Positions 28,171-38,187 of a stretch of DNA of 64,000 bases are shown here, piece by piece. Position 1 is the first letter of the stretch; each line of letters starts with the position of its first letter. The translations under genes were made by a program, and so were the position numbers. The stretch lies in NCBI GenBank assembly GCA_902786265.1, contig CADACE010000023.1:1-64000 (forward strand), read 5' to 3'. This stretch comes from an uncultured Chloroflexota bacterium (lineage in GTDB: Bacteria; Chloroflexota; Anaerolineae; Anaerolineales; Anaerolineaceae). The notes under the pieces are model-generated. The model was not told the DNA's origin and ran no database searches. It saw only the letters and a program-made list of their open reading frames with translations.

Positions 28171-31100
28171 TCAATCTGGAAGAGATACCTTCCGCATCTC
28201 ACGATAAATAATAGCACTCAGAGCACGCATAATCGCGTTATATTTTGACTGATCCTCAAATAAAGTGGAATAGGTTTCTTGGGATTCCATATAGCTGGTC
28301 TGTGCAGCCGTTCCGAATGCTTTAGGAAAAATGCTTTCGGCAAAGATTTGTGGATCACTGGTCTGAGCCATCTTCATCAGTTTTGGATCATTCATGAGTT
28401 TGTCACGCAAAGCTGCCAGCATCACACGGTCGCCATCTGTGAAGGCTCCTTTGAATTGCTCATTTATCCTTTCGATGATTTCATCGAGAGGTTCCTTCTC
28501 TTCAGGCAGTGCGGTACTTTTTGTTCCTGCAGGAAAATAGATTCCCGGCTCTTTTTGTAGTATGACCGACCCTTCAAAAGATTTCTGAAGTCTATAATAT
28601 TCAAGTCGAAGCTTACCTTCGAGATCGATCATCTGAGTCGATTCCGGAGGAATAAGTCCTAACAGATAGCTAAGAAAAACATATTCCTTATGTAATTCTG
28701 TGTCGAACATTCTTGCGACTTGGGAGATATAACTGTACCATTTGATCATGGACCTGCAAAGACGACGGAACTGATAGCGTTCATCCGTATCCAGCTGATT
28801 GTAGCGATCAGCGACAGGTTTCAGAATACTTGTCATACGACCCATGGAACGGGCATCCTGTTTACTGTTACTGAAATATTCTGAAGCGAAAGCATCAATG
28901 TCATTTTCGGAGTAAATACCATATCCACGTAGTTCATTTTGAACCTGATACAACAGATCAGTGTTTACCTCACTATCGAGCATAGTTTCCTGATAGAAGG
29001 GTTGGAATGCTTCCTGAATATCTTCCTTAGTATTGGCAAAATCAAGAATAAAAGTGTCAGTTTTCCCAGGACAAGTCCGATTCAGGCGGGAAAGAGTTTG
29101 AACTGCTTTAACTCCGCGCAATTTTTTATCTACTATCATAGTGTGAAGAAGTGGTTCGTCAAAGCCAGTTTGATATTTTTCTGCCACAATTAAAACATTG
29201 AAATTCTCATGAAATTCGGCCTTTGTCTGAGCTTCTCCGATATGACTGCCGTCTTTACGGACGTTCAGCTTCGACTCGGTATATTCTTCTTCGCCATCCA
29301 GCACTGTGCCGGAGAATGCTACCAGAACACCGACATCCTTATACCCTTTTTCTTCAATATAGCGCTTACATTCATGGAAGTATCGCACTGCAGCCAGACG
29401 CGAAGATGTTACGACCATCATCTTACCCCGGCCATTGATTTTATGTGCTGTTGTACAAAGGAATGTCTCAACGATGATCTGGGCTTTTTGGCTTATATTA
29501 TATGGATGTAACTGTTCAAAGCGCTTAATGACTTTGGATGCACGGCTGCTGGGAACTTCCGGATTGTCTTCAATGGTTTTGGCAATCTTGAAGCAGGTAT
29601 CGTAAGTCATGTAGTTTTGCAAGACATCCAAGATGAACCCTTCCTCGATTGCTTGCCTCATGGAATAGATATGAAACGGGTGGAAGCTGCCATCCTCATA
29701 TTCATTACCGAACATCTCAAGCGTCGTACCTTTCGGCGTTGCGGTAAAAGCAAAGAACGAGAGGTTCTTATGTCGGCCGTGAGTGATCATTTCCGCGACA
29801 AGCTTATCTGTCGGGTCGATTTCATCCTCTTCCTTCCCTTCGATTTCGGCATATTCGCGCAAAGCTTCTTCCGTATCTGCTAGTGCTGCTTTTAGCTTCA
29901 TGGCGGAAGAACCGGTCTGTGAGGAATGGGCTTCGTCTACAATGACGGCAAAATTCCGCCCCTTGACACTGTCCACTTCTTGATAGATCACCGGGAATTT
30001 CTGCAGCGTGGTGACAATAATGCGTGTGCCGGCATTGATTGCGTCCCGCAGGTCACGGCTGTTTTTATCTTCACCGATGGTCTCTACTGCACCCAGCGTA
30101 TGGTCAAAACCGGATATAGTCTCTTGAAGCTGAGCATCCAGTACAGTCCGGTCGGTAACTACAATGACACTGGAGAAAATTGCATTATTTTCATTGTCAT
30201 GCAGTGAAGCGAGACGATAAGCCGTCCAGGCGATAGAATTGGATTTACCAGACCCAGCAGAATGCTGGATCAAATAGTTCTGTCCAGCACCGTTTACGGA
30301 AACATCTGCTATCAGCTTCCGAACTACATCCAGCTGATGGTAGCGTGGAAAGATTAGTCGCTGTTTTCTAATTACTTTTTCTTTGCCATCCGGTTGGATT
30401 TTCTTCTCTTCATTTTTTTGCAGATGTATGAATTTCTGCAAGATATCCATCATACTGTCTTTCTGAAAAACCTCTTCCCAGAGATACGTTGTGGGATATC
30501 CATTCGGATTCGGTGGATTTCCCTTCCCTCCGTCTCGACCAGCGCCATTGCTGCCCTGATTGAAAGGTAAGAAGAAAGTATCTTTACCACGAAGTTCAGT
30601 TGTCATCCACACTTCAGTATGATCAACAGCAAAAAACCCTAGAATGCGCTTATTAAATTGGAAACATACTTCCCGCGGATCACGGTCATACATCCATTGT
30701 GTCTTTGCATTATCCACATTCTGGCCTGTGTATTGATTTTTTAATTCAAATGCAAAAACAGGAATTCCGTTCAAAGACAATACCATGTCTACACTTTTAT
30801 TGGAATCAGCACTGTAAAACCACTGTCGGTAGCAGTCAAAATGGTTTTTTTCGTACTGTATTGCTGCTGTCTGATTTAGCGATGATTCTGGTTTGAAGTA
30901 GCAGACCCGGAAAGTGATGCCTTTATGTTTAAAACCATGGCGTAACACATCCAATAGTCCAAACATATCGCATGCGTTGTTGAATGCTACGCAGAACTTT
31001 CTTACAGTATCGATTTTGTTGGCGTTTTCAAATCGTGCCCACTCTTTTGGCTGGGTTCTCTGAATGAAATCGATCAATGTATTAGTATACAGTCCCAGCT

Positions 31101-31206
31101 TCGGATCATATGTGTCAGTCCCTTTGGAATAACCACCGGAAGGAGACAGAAATGATGCCTCAATATCCGATTCAAATCGTTTTTCATTTGTCATATCAAT
31201 CGCCAT
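28171..31206 (-). CDS. hsdR: type I restriction enzyme, R (motor/nuclease) subunit
   Basis: The 1011-aa protein has the HsdR order. An N-terminal PD-(D/E)xK-type nuclease carries D-M-V-L-S and F-E-L-K (about residues 140-155). The SF2 translocase follows, with Walker A A-G-S-G-K-S (about 317), D-E-A-H (about 424), F-T-A-T-P (about 488) and Q-T-G-F-D plus R-L-N-R motifs. A helical C-terminal domain contacts the methylase. It translocates DNA and cuts unmodified DNA away from the target. Its ATG overlaps the previous stop (TAATG), so it is translationally coupled to the DUF262 gene. The subunits hsdM and hsdS lie upstream in the same operon. Confidence 0.93.
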   Translation of the reverse strand: MAIDMTNEKRFESDIEASFLSPSGGYSKGTDTYDPKLGLYTNTLIDFIQRTQPKEWARFENANKIDTVRKFCVAFNNACDMFGLLDVLRHGFKHKGITFRVCYFKPESSLNQTAAIQYEKNHFDCYRQWFYSADSNKSVDMVLSLNGIPVFAFELKNQYTGQNVDNAKTQWMYDRDPREVCFQFNKRILGFFAVDHTEVWMTTELRGKDTFFLPFNQGSNGAGRDGGKGNPPNPNGYPTTYLWEEVFQKDSMMDILQKFIHLQKNEEKKIQPDGKEKVIRKQRLIFPRYHQLDVVRKLIADVSVNGAGQNYLIQHSAGSGKSNSIAWTAYRLASLHDNENNAIFSSVIVVTDRTVLDAQLQETISGFDHTLGAVETIGEDKNSRDLRDAINAGTRIIVTTLQKFPVIYQEVDSVKGRNFAVIVDEAHSSQTGSSAMKLKAALADTEEALREYAEIEGKEEDEIDPTDKLVAEMITHGRHKNLSFFAFTATPKGTTLEMFGNEYEDGSFHPFHIYSMRQAIEEGFILDVLQNYMTYDTCFKIAKTIEDNPEVPSSRASKVIKRFEQLHPYNISQKAQIIVETFLCTTAHKINGRGKMMVVTSSRLAAVRYFHECKRYIEEKGYKDVGVLVAFSGTVLDGEEEYTESKLNVRKDGSHIGEAQTKAEFHENFNVLIVAEKYQTGFDEPLLHTMIVDKKLRGVKAVQTLSRLNRTCPGKTDTFILDFANTKEDIQEAFQPFYQETMLDSEVNTDLLYQVQNELRGYGIYSENDIDAFASEYFSNSKQDARSMGRMTSILKPVADRYNQLDTDERYQFRRLCRSMIKWYSYISQVARMFDTELHKEYVFLSYLLGLIPPESTQMIDLEGKLRLEYYRLQKSFEGSVILQKEPGIYFPAGTKSTALPEEKEPLDEIIERINEQFKGAFTDGDRVMLAALRDKLMNDPKLMKMAQTSDPQIFAESIFPKAFGTAAQTSYMESQETYSTLFEDQSKYNAIMRALSAIIYREMRKVSLPD

Positions 31207-33314
31207 TATTCAGCCTCCGATTGAGATTTTGAGGATCTAGCACTGTAAACAAAATCTTCTTCAATGTCCAAATCATATTTTTTCAATAATGCCTTGATGA
31301 ACCAGATGCAATCAGATGCTGAGTAACCTGTCGCAATATATATGTCCGTTCCGGAAAGTTTCATGCCTTTTCGAACCTTTGAAGGATCGTATGAAAAAAC
31401 CGGATTGATCCAATCTGGAAAATGCTCATTATTACGAGCCATTCTTTCAATTACAGTGCTATCTAAATCATATAGTTTTCCAGCAACGGATCTAACCATT
31501 TCTGCGAAACTGTCTACGGCAACCCTTTCGCCTAGAAGCACATAATAGCTCACAAATTTATATGTAGCATTCCGTGGGTCGGCACAAGTATATTCTTTGT
31601 ATCGAGGGTCGGAAAAAGATATGGAAACATCCGGTTTTATGACAGGGAAAAGTTTCAGAATAATATTTGCTAGTCGTTCTCCTCTATCCTGAATTGTCTT
31701 CGCATTCCAGCTTTCTTTATCCTTGATATCCTGATATAGAATAACTGCCTTTGTCTGATTATCTTCAATCAAAGATTTTTTTTCAGAAAATGGGCGATCC
31801 CCTAATTCGCTATTGTAGCCAGTAAGAGTAAGATTTCCAAGTGTATGCAGCCAACGATCCCGATCATTCATCCAGTTTTCACCAAGCATATTCTGCCAAT
31901 TGCTTGACAGATTCTTATTCTGCGGCATGACATGCTCAATACTTAAATTATCCGTTCGGATTTTCTCTTTTCCCTGATTTTCTATTGCAATAAGCAAATA
32001 TCGACATAGTGCGTGTTTCCCGTAAAGATTATAGTTCTTGAGCGCGAACAGAAAATCAGTATCTGCCGGCATAACATCCCTGGATGTAATCTGGGTAAGA
32101 AATGAAATAATTGAATCATAATAGTAATTTTTGTTCTCGGGATTAAGAAAAATACGGTTATACATCGTTTTGTATAAACCACGCAGGGAATTAGATGAGA
32201 TTTCACACATGATTCGCCGAATACTGTAACTCAACAGCATTTGCAATATCTTTTCAACTTCCGTCTGAGTGATACATCCATTTCCTTTGTTATAATCATC
32301 AAACACTCTGAACAGGAAAAGAAAAACTGTCCCTTGTTTCAGCTGTCTGAGACCGGAAAGATACTCATTTACTGTTTCACTATACTCCGGGCTACCATTC
32401 ATGAAAACATTGTATAGTTCCGCGTAATGCAGTAGTTCTTCGAGCATAACTTGGTTTGTGAAATTTCCGGAACGATATAATTTTTTAAACTCCTCGTACG
32501 CAGTGCTTTCTTTTGCAAAGCTGTCTAACTTAAAATTCAGATAATCCAAAAAGAATTCAGACATCTGATCTTTCAATACAAGCTGTTCGATTTTCAGCCA
32601 GTAATCTTCATAGAGTTGTTCCTGATCAGCATCAGTCATCAACACAAAGTTTCGTATCTGGTCTGCAAGACTCAGCGGTACTCCGGTGGAATTGATACGT
32701 TCAAATATTTCCTGTGCATTGTCATCTTCATCTAACTTGATCTTTGCACAAGTGAGATTTTCAATGCCGCGATAGATAGCTTTAACCGACATATTTTCAT
32801 CTTCGGCAAGTAACTGTTGGATCATTTCCATGAAAAGTGAATAATTGATCCAGATACCGCTGCTTTTATCTACCTCATTGAATTTGTTTTCCATCAGGAG
32901 ATAAAGCTGTTTATTATCGCTTTTGATTGGCTTTAGCTTCAGTTTGCTGGCAGTATCGACGTCATAGGTATCCCATTTATCTCGGTTGAATACTGTTTCT
33001 TCAAGAGATTCCCGTGCCTTTTCGGTCTCAGCGCAATCGATCAATGCCTTCAACAAAAGATAAATCGTAGTCAGACGCTGCTGCCCGTCAACGATAACAT
33101 AGTAATTTATATTATGTTCTTCCTTTAGCAGTGCGTATACTACAGAACCACAAAAATGGAGCTTATCTTTTCGGTATGCTTCCACTATATCTATAAATAA
33201 TTTAACACACTGTTCCCGTGACCATTCATAATTTCGCTGGTATACAGGAATAGCATACTGGCGCTTATTCGGTTCTATGAAATCATTGATGATTCGTCCG
33301 CCTTCAATTTTCAT
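31206..33314 (-). CDS. GmrSD-like DUF262/DUF1524 protein within the hsd operon
   Basis: The 702-aa protein starts with a DUF262 (ParB-like) domain containing V-D-G-Q-Q-R-L-T-T (about residue 77). It continues with a helical middle and has an HNH-type DUF1524 domain with I-E-H-V-M-P-Q-N and N-L-T-L-T-G-Y-N (about 460-510). A C-terminal extra domain of about 130 residues is unassigned. GmrSD enzymes are NTP-dependent type IV nucleases that cut modified phage DNA. Here it sits between hsdS and hsdR, coupled to hsdR, so it may add defence against modified DNA. ATG 33314 is preceded by GGAGATTTCACT. Confidence 0.85.
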   Translation of the reverse strand: MKIEGGRIINDFIEPNKRQYAIPVYQRNYEWSREQCVKLFIDIVEAYRKDKLHFCGSVVYALLKEEHNINYYVIVDGQQRLTTIYLLLKALIDCAETEKARESLEETVFNRDKWDTYDVDTASKLKLKPIKSDNKQLYLLMENKFNEVDKSSGIWINYSLFMEMIQQLLAEDENMSVKAIYRGIENLTCAKIKLDEDDNAQEIFERINSTGVPLSLADQIRNFVLMTDADQEQLYEDYWLKIEQLVLKDQMSEFFLDYLNFKLDSFAKESTAYEEFKKLYRSGNFTNQVMLEELLHYAELYNVFMNGSPEYSETVNEYLSGLRQLKQGTVFLFLFRVFDDYNKGNGCITQTEVEKILQMLLSYSIRRIMCEISSNSLRGLYKTMYNRIFLNPENKNYYYDSIISFLTQITSRDVMPADTDFLFALKNYNLYGKHALCRYLLIAIENQGKEKIRTDNLSIEHVMPQNKNLSSNWQNMLGENWMNDRDRWLHTLGNLTLTGYNSELGDRPFSEKKSLIEDNQTKAVILYQDIKDKESWNAKTIQDRGERLANIILKLFPVIKPDVSISFSDPRYKEYTCADPRNATYKFVSYYVLLGERVAVDSFAEMVRSVAGKLYDLDSTVIERMARNNEHFPDWINPVFSYDPSKVRKGMKLSGTDIYIATGYSASDCIWFIKALLKKYDLDIEEDFVYSARSSKSQSEAE

Positions 33315-33404
33315 AGTGAAATCTCCTGCTATCGCGATTAGTTGACTCTGTATCTTGTCTTATGCAAATAAATTATCTGCATTGATCATTCCAAGAATCA
33401 TTCC

Positions 33405-34367
33405 CTAATTAGGCAATTTCATTAGTTCATGGCCTAATTTCGTCAATATATCTAACAAATTATAAGCATCCATTTCTTTGACAATTATTCTTTGACCGAG
33501 AGTATAGCTTGTATCACCTGACTTATTCAGGTATTGCTGATCAACTATACCATTATTATGCTCCAGAATATGTCGCCTCTGAAACAGTAATTGCATAAAG
33601 TTGAGTTCAGATTCAGATAGAAAGTCACTGTATTTTTTCCCAGTCTCTTGCTCAAAAAGATTACTTCCTTTTTCAATTATTTGAAAATCATTGACACGGG
33701 ATGTCTTTCCACTCAGTTCTTCAAATTTACAACTGGCAAATTTTTGAAAAGCAGATACCATATCACCGATACTGCTTTCAAGCAAATTCCGACACATTGA
33801 TTCTGCGGAATCCACATTGTATTTCTCTGTTAGCATTGATTTCATATCGCTCAACGATTCTAGCATTTTCCTGATGCTGTCAAGCGAATCAACAAATGCA
33901 TTGACAGCAGAGTTGTACCCGCAACACGGGCAGAAATAAGCAGATCCAATCACGCTATAATGAGTTCCACATTTTTCACAGCAGATTTCAGTTTCCCATT
34001 CTTCTCTTTGACCAATAGGATTATTTACAAAGGTAACTCTACATCCAGGTTTATATTTAATTTGAATATATTTATTGTGCCGGGTAGATCTTTCAAGCTC
34101 CCTGAAAGATTTATCAAGTGTTCCCTGAATAAAATTCATAGCCCAATTTACTTCGATTTCACGTATCTTTTCGAGTTGATCTTGTGTCCACCATTTATCA
34201 GCTGTATCTACATGTCCACATAGAGGGCAATGAACTTCATCGTCGGACACCTTTTCTTCCCAATCTTTCATCAATATTTTGAACGAATACAGACATTCCT
34301 CGTTAGGACATTCCCGATCGAAATACCCTTTTTCATCAGAATGAATAGTTATAGGAATAGATATCAT
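33405..34367 (-). CDS. zinc-ribbon protein of unknown function in the hsd operon
   Basis: The 320-aa protein has at least two zinc-binding sites: C-P-N-E-E-C with C-P-L-C-G (about residues 15-50) and C-C-E-K-C with C-P-C-C-G (about 128-155). Mostly helical sequence follows (about 165-315), ending in an H-N-N-G-I-V motif region. No catalytic motif was recognised. It follows hsdS directly (1-bp spacing), so it belongs to the restriction operon. It may be an accessory DNA-binding or immunity protein. Confidence 0.6.
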   Translation of the reverse strand: MISIPITIHSDEKGYFDRECPNEECLYSFKILMKDWEEKVSDDEVHCPLCGHVDTADKWWTQDQLEKIREIEVNWAMNFIQGTLDKSFRELERSTRHNKYIQIKYKPGCRVTFVNNPIGQREEWETEICCEKCGTHYSVIGSAYFCPCCGYNSAVNAFVDSLDSIRKMLESLSDMKSMLTEKYNVDSAESMCRNLLESSIGDMVSAFQKFASCKFEELSGKTSRVNDFQIIEKGSNLFEQETGKKYSDFLSESELNFMQLLFQRRHILEHNNGIVDQQYLNKSGDTSYTLGQRIIVKEMDAYNLLDILTKLGHELMKLPN

Positions 34368-35660
34368 TTATGCAACCTCTTTCTTCCCGGTGACATATTC
34401 ATAGATGAGAGATTTCTTGTAAGATTCGAGTTCAGAAATAAATCTGTCTTTCTGATCAGTCAATTTGTCAATTTCTGAAACTGTGTTTTCAAGATAATTA
34501 ACAATTTTCTGTTGCTCTTCAAGTGGCGGTACAGGGAAACGAATATTTAGAAATTGTTGGGGATATAAACGAAGACGTGACGCTCTTATTCCTGTTGATA
34601 ATGATTCATAATGCTCAACAAGAGGTACTGCACGTAACAAGAAATCCAAGAATCGTCCATCAAAAGCATTACTTGTTTGTCTGTATATGTTATATGATGG
34701 ACTGATTAAACCTCTATACTGCGATACACCTATAGCACCTGCCCACATCCACATAGTGTTCGCTGCAATATCACCTACTTCACAAATCTTATATCCTTCT
34801 AATGTCTCAGCTTCAAACATATTTACATTTTTTTGACTTCTTGGAGTTACACCTGTATACTGCGATACAGTAAGAAGTTCTTCGGAGCCATCCACAGATC
34901 TCGCATTTGTTTCAAAAAATAATACCTTTCCACGTATCATTTTCCAATCTTCAGGTATTGTCTCAATCCAATCAACACCACTATCTTTCATTTGACGGTT
35001 AGGTTGGACACCTTGGGTAACGGCTTCCGTAATTACAGCCTGCTTCAGCTTTTTATATTCTTCGATAGATGCTCGGGTCTGCTCGATTACAGCATCAATT
35101 CGAGCACATTCGGTGTCAAGATAATCTGCTATTATTCGTTGCTCAGGAAGCGGTGCGATCGGGAGCGAAATATTACCTAAGTTTGACCTGCTAATCCTTT
35201 TCATCGTTGTACCCTTAGCATTATCCTGTACCATATTCTGATACCCATCGCATTGCATCAAATAACAAATAAATCGTTTTTCATGGTCCGTTCTAAGAAT
35301 TACGATATCGACAGCTAAAACATATTTATCTTCATCAGATGGTAATATGCATGCCCTTCCATATGGAGCATTTAATCTTGAAATCACTAAATCGTCAGGA
35401 TAAGCATATTTACAGTTTAACTCTCGAAAAGTTTCATCAGTTATATACCCAATCCCTTGACGTTTAAAAATACCATCCCCAACATTTCCTGTGGTCAAAT
35501 ATCGGATTCCTGCATCAGTAATATAAGGGGATTCAATCCAATCACCATCCTGAAAAGAATCAATGTCATTATTAGGTAAGTATTTTATTCTTACGATATT
35601 CCAGCTTTTTGGTATATTCCCAATCCAAGAAATTCCAGACTCTTTCATTTCTCTCGCCAT
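34368..35660 (-). CDS. hsdS: type I restriction enzyme, S (specificity) subunit
   Basis: The 430-aa protein contains two target-recognition half-domains separated by conserved helical spacers. Each half opens with a W-I-G/W-I-E-x-I-P-x-x-W signature (residues about 11-20 and 229-238) and ends with an L-P-E-Q or L-E-E-Q motif (about 172 and 386) before a coiled-coil helix. It sets the split DNA target for methylation and cleavage. Only one copy is present and no inverted repeats suggesting phase variation were seen. It lies 2 bp after hsdM. Confidence 0.93.
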   Translation of the reverse strand: MAREMKESGISWIGNIPKSWNIVRIKYLPNNDIDSFQDGDWIESPYITDAGIRYLTTGNVGDGIFKRQGIGYITDETFRELNCKYAYPDDLVISRLNAPYGRACILPSDEDKYVLAVDIVILRTDHEKRFICYLMQCDGYQNMVQDNAKGTTMKRISRSNLGNISLPIAPLPEQRIIADYLDTECARIDAVIEQTRASIEEYKKLKQAVITEAVTQGVQPNRQMKDSGVDWIETIPEDWKMIRGKVLFFETNARSVDGSEELLTVSQYTGVTPRSQKNVNMFEAETLEGYKICEVGDIAANTMWMWAGAIGVSQYRGLISPSYNIYRQTSNAFDGRFLDFLLRAVPLVEHYESLSTGIRASRLRLYPQQFLNIRFPVPPLEEQQKIVNYLENTVSEIDKLTDQKDRFISELESYKKSLIYEYVTGKKEVA

Positions 35661-35662
35661 GT

Positions 35663-37423
35663 TTATAGCTCCTTATGAAAGAGTGCCTGTAAGCTCGCAG
35701 AAATATCAGCTTCGAGTTGGGTGATGCGTGCCAGGATGTCTTCCGCTGGTTCGGGAGTCTGATATTCATAGAAATAGCGCGTCATCGGGATTTCATATCC
35801 GACTTTGGTTTTCTTCTCATCAATCCACGCATCCGGGGCATAGGGCAGCACTTCCCTTTCAAAATAATCCCTGATGTCTTCCTTCATCGGAACATTTTCG
35901 GTATCGCGCAGATTCGCGTCAGGGACAGGTTTGCCTTTCTTCATTACCGGGTTCCCCTGTTCATCCCGCTCGGGACGTTCGACCGTGATTTTATAGTAGC
36001 CGAAGTCTTCCGTATCGAATATCTTGCTCCAGCAGTAAACGCCGTCTTTCTCCCCGTATATCGCATCGTTGCGGAATTCACCGTAAGCCTGCACGATGAG
36101 GCTTCGACAGTGATCGGTGATGTCATTGCGCTTGGTGCCGATGCTCTTCCGTCGCGGTTCAAAACAGTGGCTGGCGTCGATGAGCTGAACTTTTCCCGCA
36201 CGGTGTGCTGGTTTATCCTTAGAACATACCCAGATATAAGTCGAGATGCCAGTGTTCATGAATTGGTCGGTAGACAACTGCACAATAGCATCCAACCAGT
36301 CATTCTCTAGGATATAGCGGCGGATTTCGCTGGGACCGCTTTCCGCGTCTCCAGAAAAGAGCGGAGAACCGTTCTGAATGATCGCCATTTTTCCGTTTGA
36401 TGCCAGTTTGGAAAGGCCATTCAGCACAAAGAGCTGCTGCCCGTCAGAGATCTTTGGTAGGCCAGGAGAGAAGCGCCCCATTTCCCCTTGCGAGGCTTCC
36501 TTCTCCACAGCTTTCTGTTCCCGCTTCCAGTCGATACCGAAGGGTGGGTTTGAGATGCAGTATTGGAAGGTATAGCCCTTGAACTGGTCATCGGAGAGCG
36601 TATCACCGAACCGCATGTTGTTCGGGTCGCCGCCGCGGATCATCATATCCGCCTTGGCGATGGCGAAGGTGGACGGGTTGAACTCCTGGCCGAAGCAGGT
36701 GACTTCGATATCGGAATTCAGGTCATGGATACGCTCTTCCATGCAGGATAGCATTTGACTTGTTCCCATCGTCATGTCATAGACAGTGACGTTCCCGGCT
36801 TTAGCCAGGTCGGCGTCAGAGAGCAACAGGTCAGTCATCAGGTAAATGATGTCGCGGCTAGTGAAGTGAGCTCCTGCTTCTTCTCCGAAAGATTCAGAGA
36901 AACGACGGACCAGATCTTCAAAAATATAGCCGCAGTCCACGGCGCTAATCTTATCCGGTCCCAAATATCCTTTAGGACTGTTGAATTCCTTAATCGTAAG
37001 ATAGAGTGTGTTGCTTTCGACGAGACGTTTTATTATGTTATCGAAATCGAATTTGGAAAGGACATCTTGGACATTGGAAGAGAATCCAGAGAGGTAATCA
37101 CGGAAATTGGCTTCAATATTATCAGGATCGGCGAGAAGCTTGTCGAAAGTGAACTTACTGGTATTATAAAATTGATATCCTGAAGCATTCATTAGGAATC
37201 CATCGATAACAGCCAACTTCTTAACTTTTTCGTATGTATCCTGTACATTTTGCCAGGTCGGTTGCAAGCAGTCATGAAAACGCTTCACAACTGTCATCGG
37301 CAGAATAACTAGGCCATATTCGTGCGGTTTAAATGGGCCACGCAGCATATCTGCTACATTCCAAATCATAGAAGCTTTTTCCGCAATATTTGTCCCTACA
37401 ACACTGATTTTATCGTTTGCCAT
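35663..37423 (-). CDS. hsdM: type I restriction enzyme, M (N6-adenine methylase) subunit
   Basis: The 586-aa protein has the HsdM N-terminal helical domain (about residues 15-140), a SAM-binding site with Y-D-M-T-M-G-T-S (about 215-222, a variant of the usual D-P-x-x-G-T-G) and the catalytic N-P-P-F motif (292-295). It methylates adenine in the target and forms M2S with hsdS. ATG 37423 is preceded by GAGAGACTGAAAT. It is the first gene of the restriction operon. Confidence 0.93.
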   Translation of the reverse strand: MANDKISVVGTNIAEKASMIWNVADMLRGPFKPHEYGLVILPMTVVKRFHDCLQPTWQNVQDTYEKVKKLAVIDGFLMNASGYQFYNTSKFTFDKLLADPDNIEANFRDYLSGFSSNVQDVLSKFDFDNIIKRLVESNTLYLTIKEFNSPKGYLGPDKISAVDCGYIFEDLVRRFSESFGEEAGAHFTSRDIIYLMTDLLLSDADLAKAGNVTVYDMTMGTSQMLSCMEERIHDLNSDIEVTCFGQEFNPSTFAIAKADMMIRGGDPNNMRFGDTLSDDQFKGYTFQYCISNPPFGIDWKREQKAVEKEASQGEMGRFSPGLPKISDGQQLFVLNGLSKLASNGKMAIIQNGSPLFSGDAESGPSEIRRYILENDWLDAIVQLSTDQFMNTGISTYIWVCSKDKPAHRAGKVQLIDASHCFEPRRKSIGTKRNDITDHCRSLIVQAYGEFRNDAIYGEKDGVYCWSKIFDTEDFGYYKITVERPERDEQGNPVMKKGKPVPDANLRDTENVPMKEDIRDYFEREVLPYAPDAWIDEKKTKVGYEIPMTRYFYEYQTPEPAEDILARITQLEADISASLQALFHKEL

Positions 37424-37694
37424 ATTTCAGTCTCTCCAAACGCCCACTTGTCTTTGTGCAGACATGTATACGCGTTACAACTAACAAATTAATCATTTTA
37501 TTATTATAGCTAAAAGTCTTCGAATAGCTTTCTTATCGATGTAATATTATTCTCTTTTCCAAGGATTCTGTTAATAAATAGAAAACATTATACCCAAACC
37601 CTTTCAAAAAAACTCAAAAGATTTTTGTTATATGTAAGATTCAAAAAGAGTTAATTAATTATGGTTTTTCCCTATTGAGAAAAAAATAAATCTA
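37424..37694. other. AT-rich space between hsdM and the XRE regulator
   Basis: The divergent interval to 37785 is about 360 bp. This part carries a -10-like TATAAT on the minus strand (37508-37503) that could serve hsdM, but no good -35 lies at the right distance. No gene or RNA was recognised. The remainder (37695-37771) holds the XRE operators. Confidence 0.4.
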
Positions 37695-37771
37695 TTATCA
37701 TCTTTTAAGTTGACAGGTGATAAATTTCGAGTATACTTATCTTTATCACCTTTTAAGTTGACGGGTGATAA
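37695..37771 (+). promoter_or_regulatory. XRE gene promoter with two tandem dyad operators
   Basis: Two 29-bp sites (37695-37723 and 37743-37771) each have the half-sites TTATCAYC and GGTGATAA around a near-identical 13-bp core, TTTTAAGTTGAC plus A or G. The first core supplies the -35 box TTGACA (37710-37715), with TATACT 16 bp later (37732-37737). The second site covers the early transcript up to the ribosome site. Binding by the XRE protein would block its own promoter twice, a typical repressor-switch layout. Confidence 0.75.
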
Positions 37772-37785
37772 CAAAGGAGTGTAAT

Positions 37786-38187
37786 ATGTCGATAGAAGAA
37801 ATGAATTTCGGAGATTATTTAGAATTTATCCGAACAAGCAAACGAAAATCACTCCGGCAGACTGCGATTGCAATTGGAGTGTCGCCTCAATACTATAGTG
37901 AGGTGGAAAAAACCCGCCGTTCTGTGCTGAGTGCGGAAAGATTGGAAAAGCTACGGGATTATCTGGAATTGACTCCTGAGGAATACCAGACAATCAGCAC
38001 TAAAGCTGCTGAAGCACACAGGGGGAAGAATAAACAGGTTCCCCAGGACTTCGCAGATTACATTGTCGAAAGGGACTATGTAATGGCAGCCCTGCGGACC
38101 ATGAAGGACATGGATGCCGATCAGGAAGACTGGAAACGCATGGTGGAAGAATTTATCGCAAGAAAAAGGGAGCAGAACGGTGATTGA
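37786..38187 (+). CDS. XRE-family (ImmR-like) repressor
   Basis: The 133-aa protein has an N-terminal Cro/C1 helix-turn-helix (about residues 10-65, with R-Q-T-A-I-A-I-G-V-S-P-Q-Y-Y-S-E-V-E). A helical C-terminal part (about 80-133) follows. ATG 37786 has AAAGGAG upstream. It overlaps the ImmA-type protease gene by 8 bp. In ICEBs1 and related elements ImmR repressors are removed by ImmA-type proteases, so a similar switch is likely. Targets beyond its own promoter are unknown; the divergent hsdM gene is a candidate. Confidence 0.85.
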   Translation: MSIEEMNFGDYLEFIRTSKRKSLRQTAIAIGVSPQYYSEVEKTRRSVLSAERLEKLRDYLELTPEEYQTISTKAAEAHRGKNKQVPQDFADYIVERDYVMAALRTMKDMDADQEDWKRMVEEFIARKREQNGD

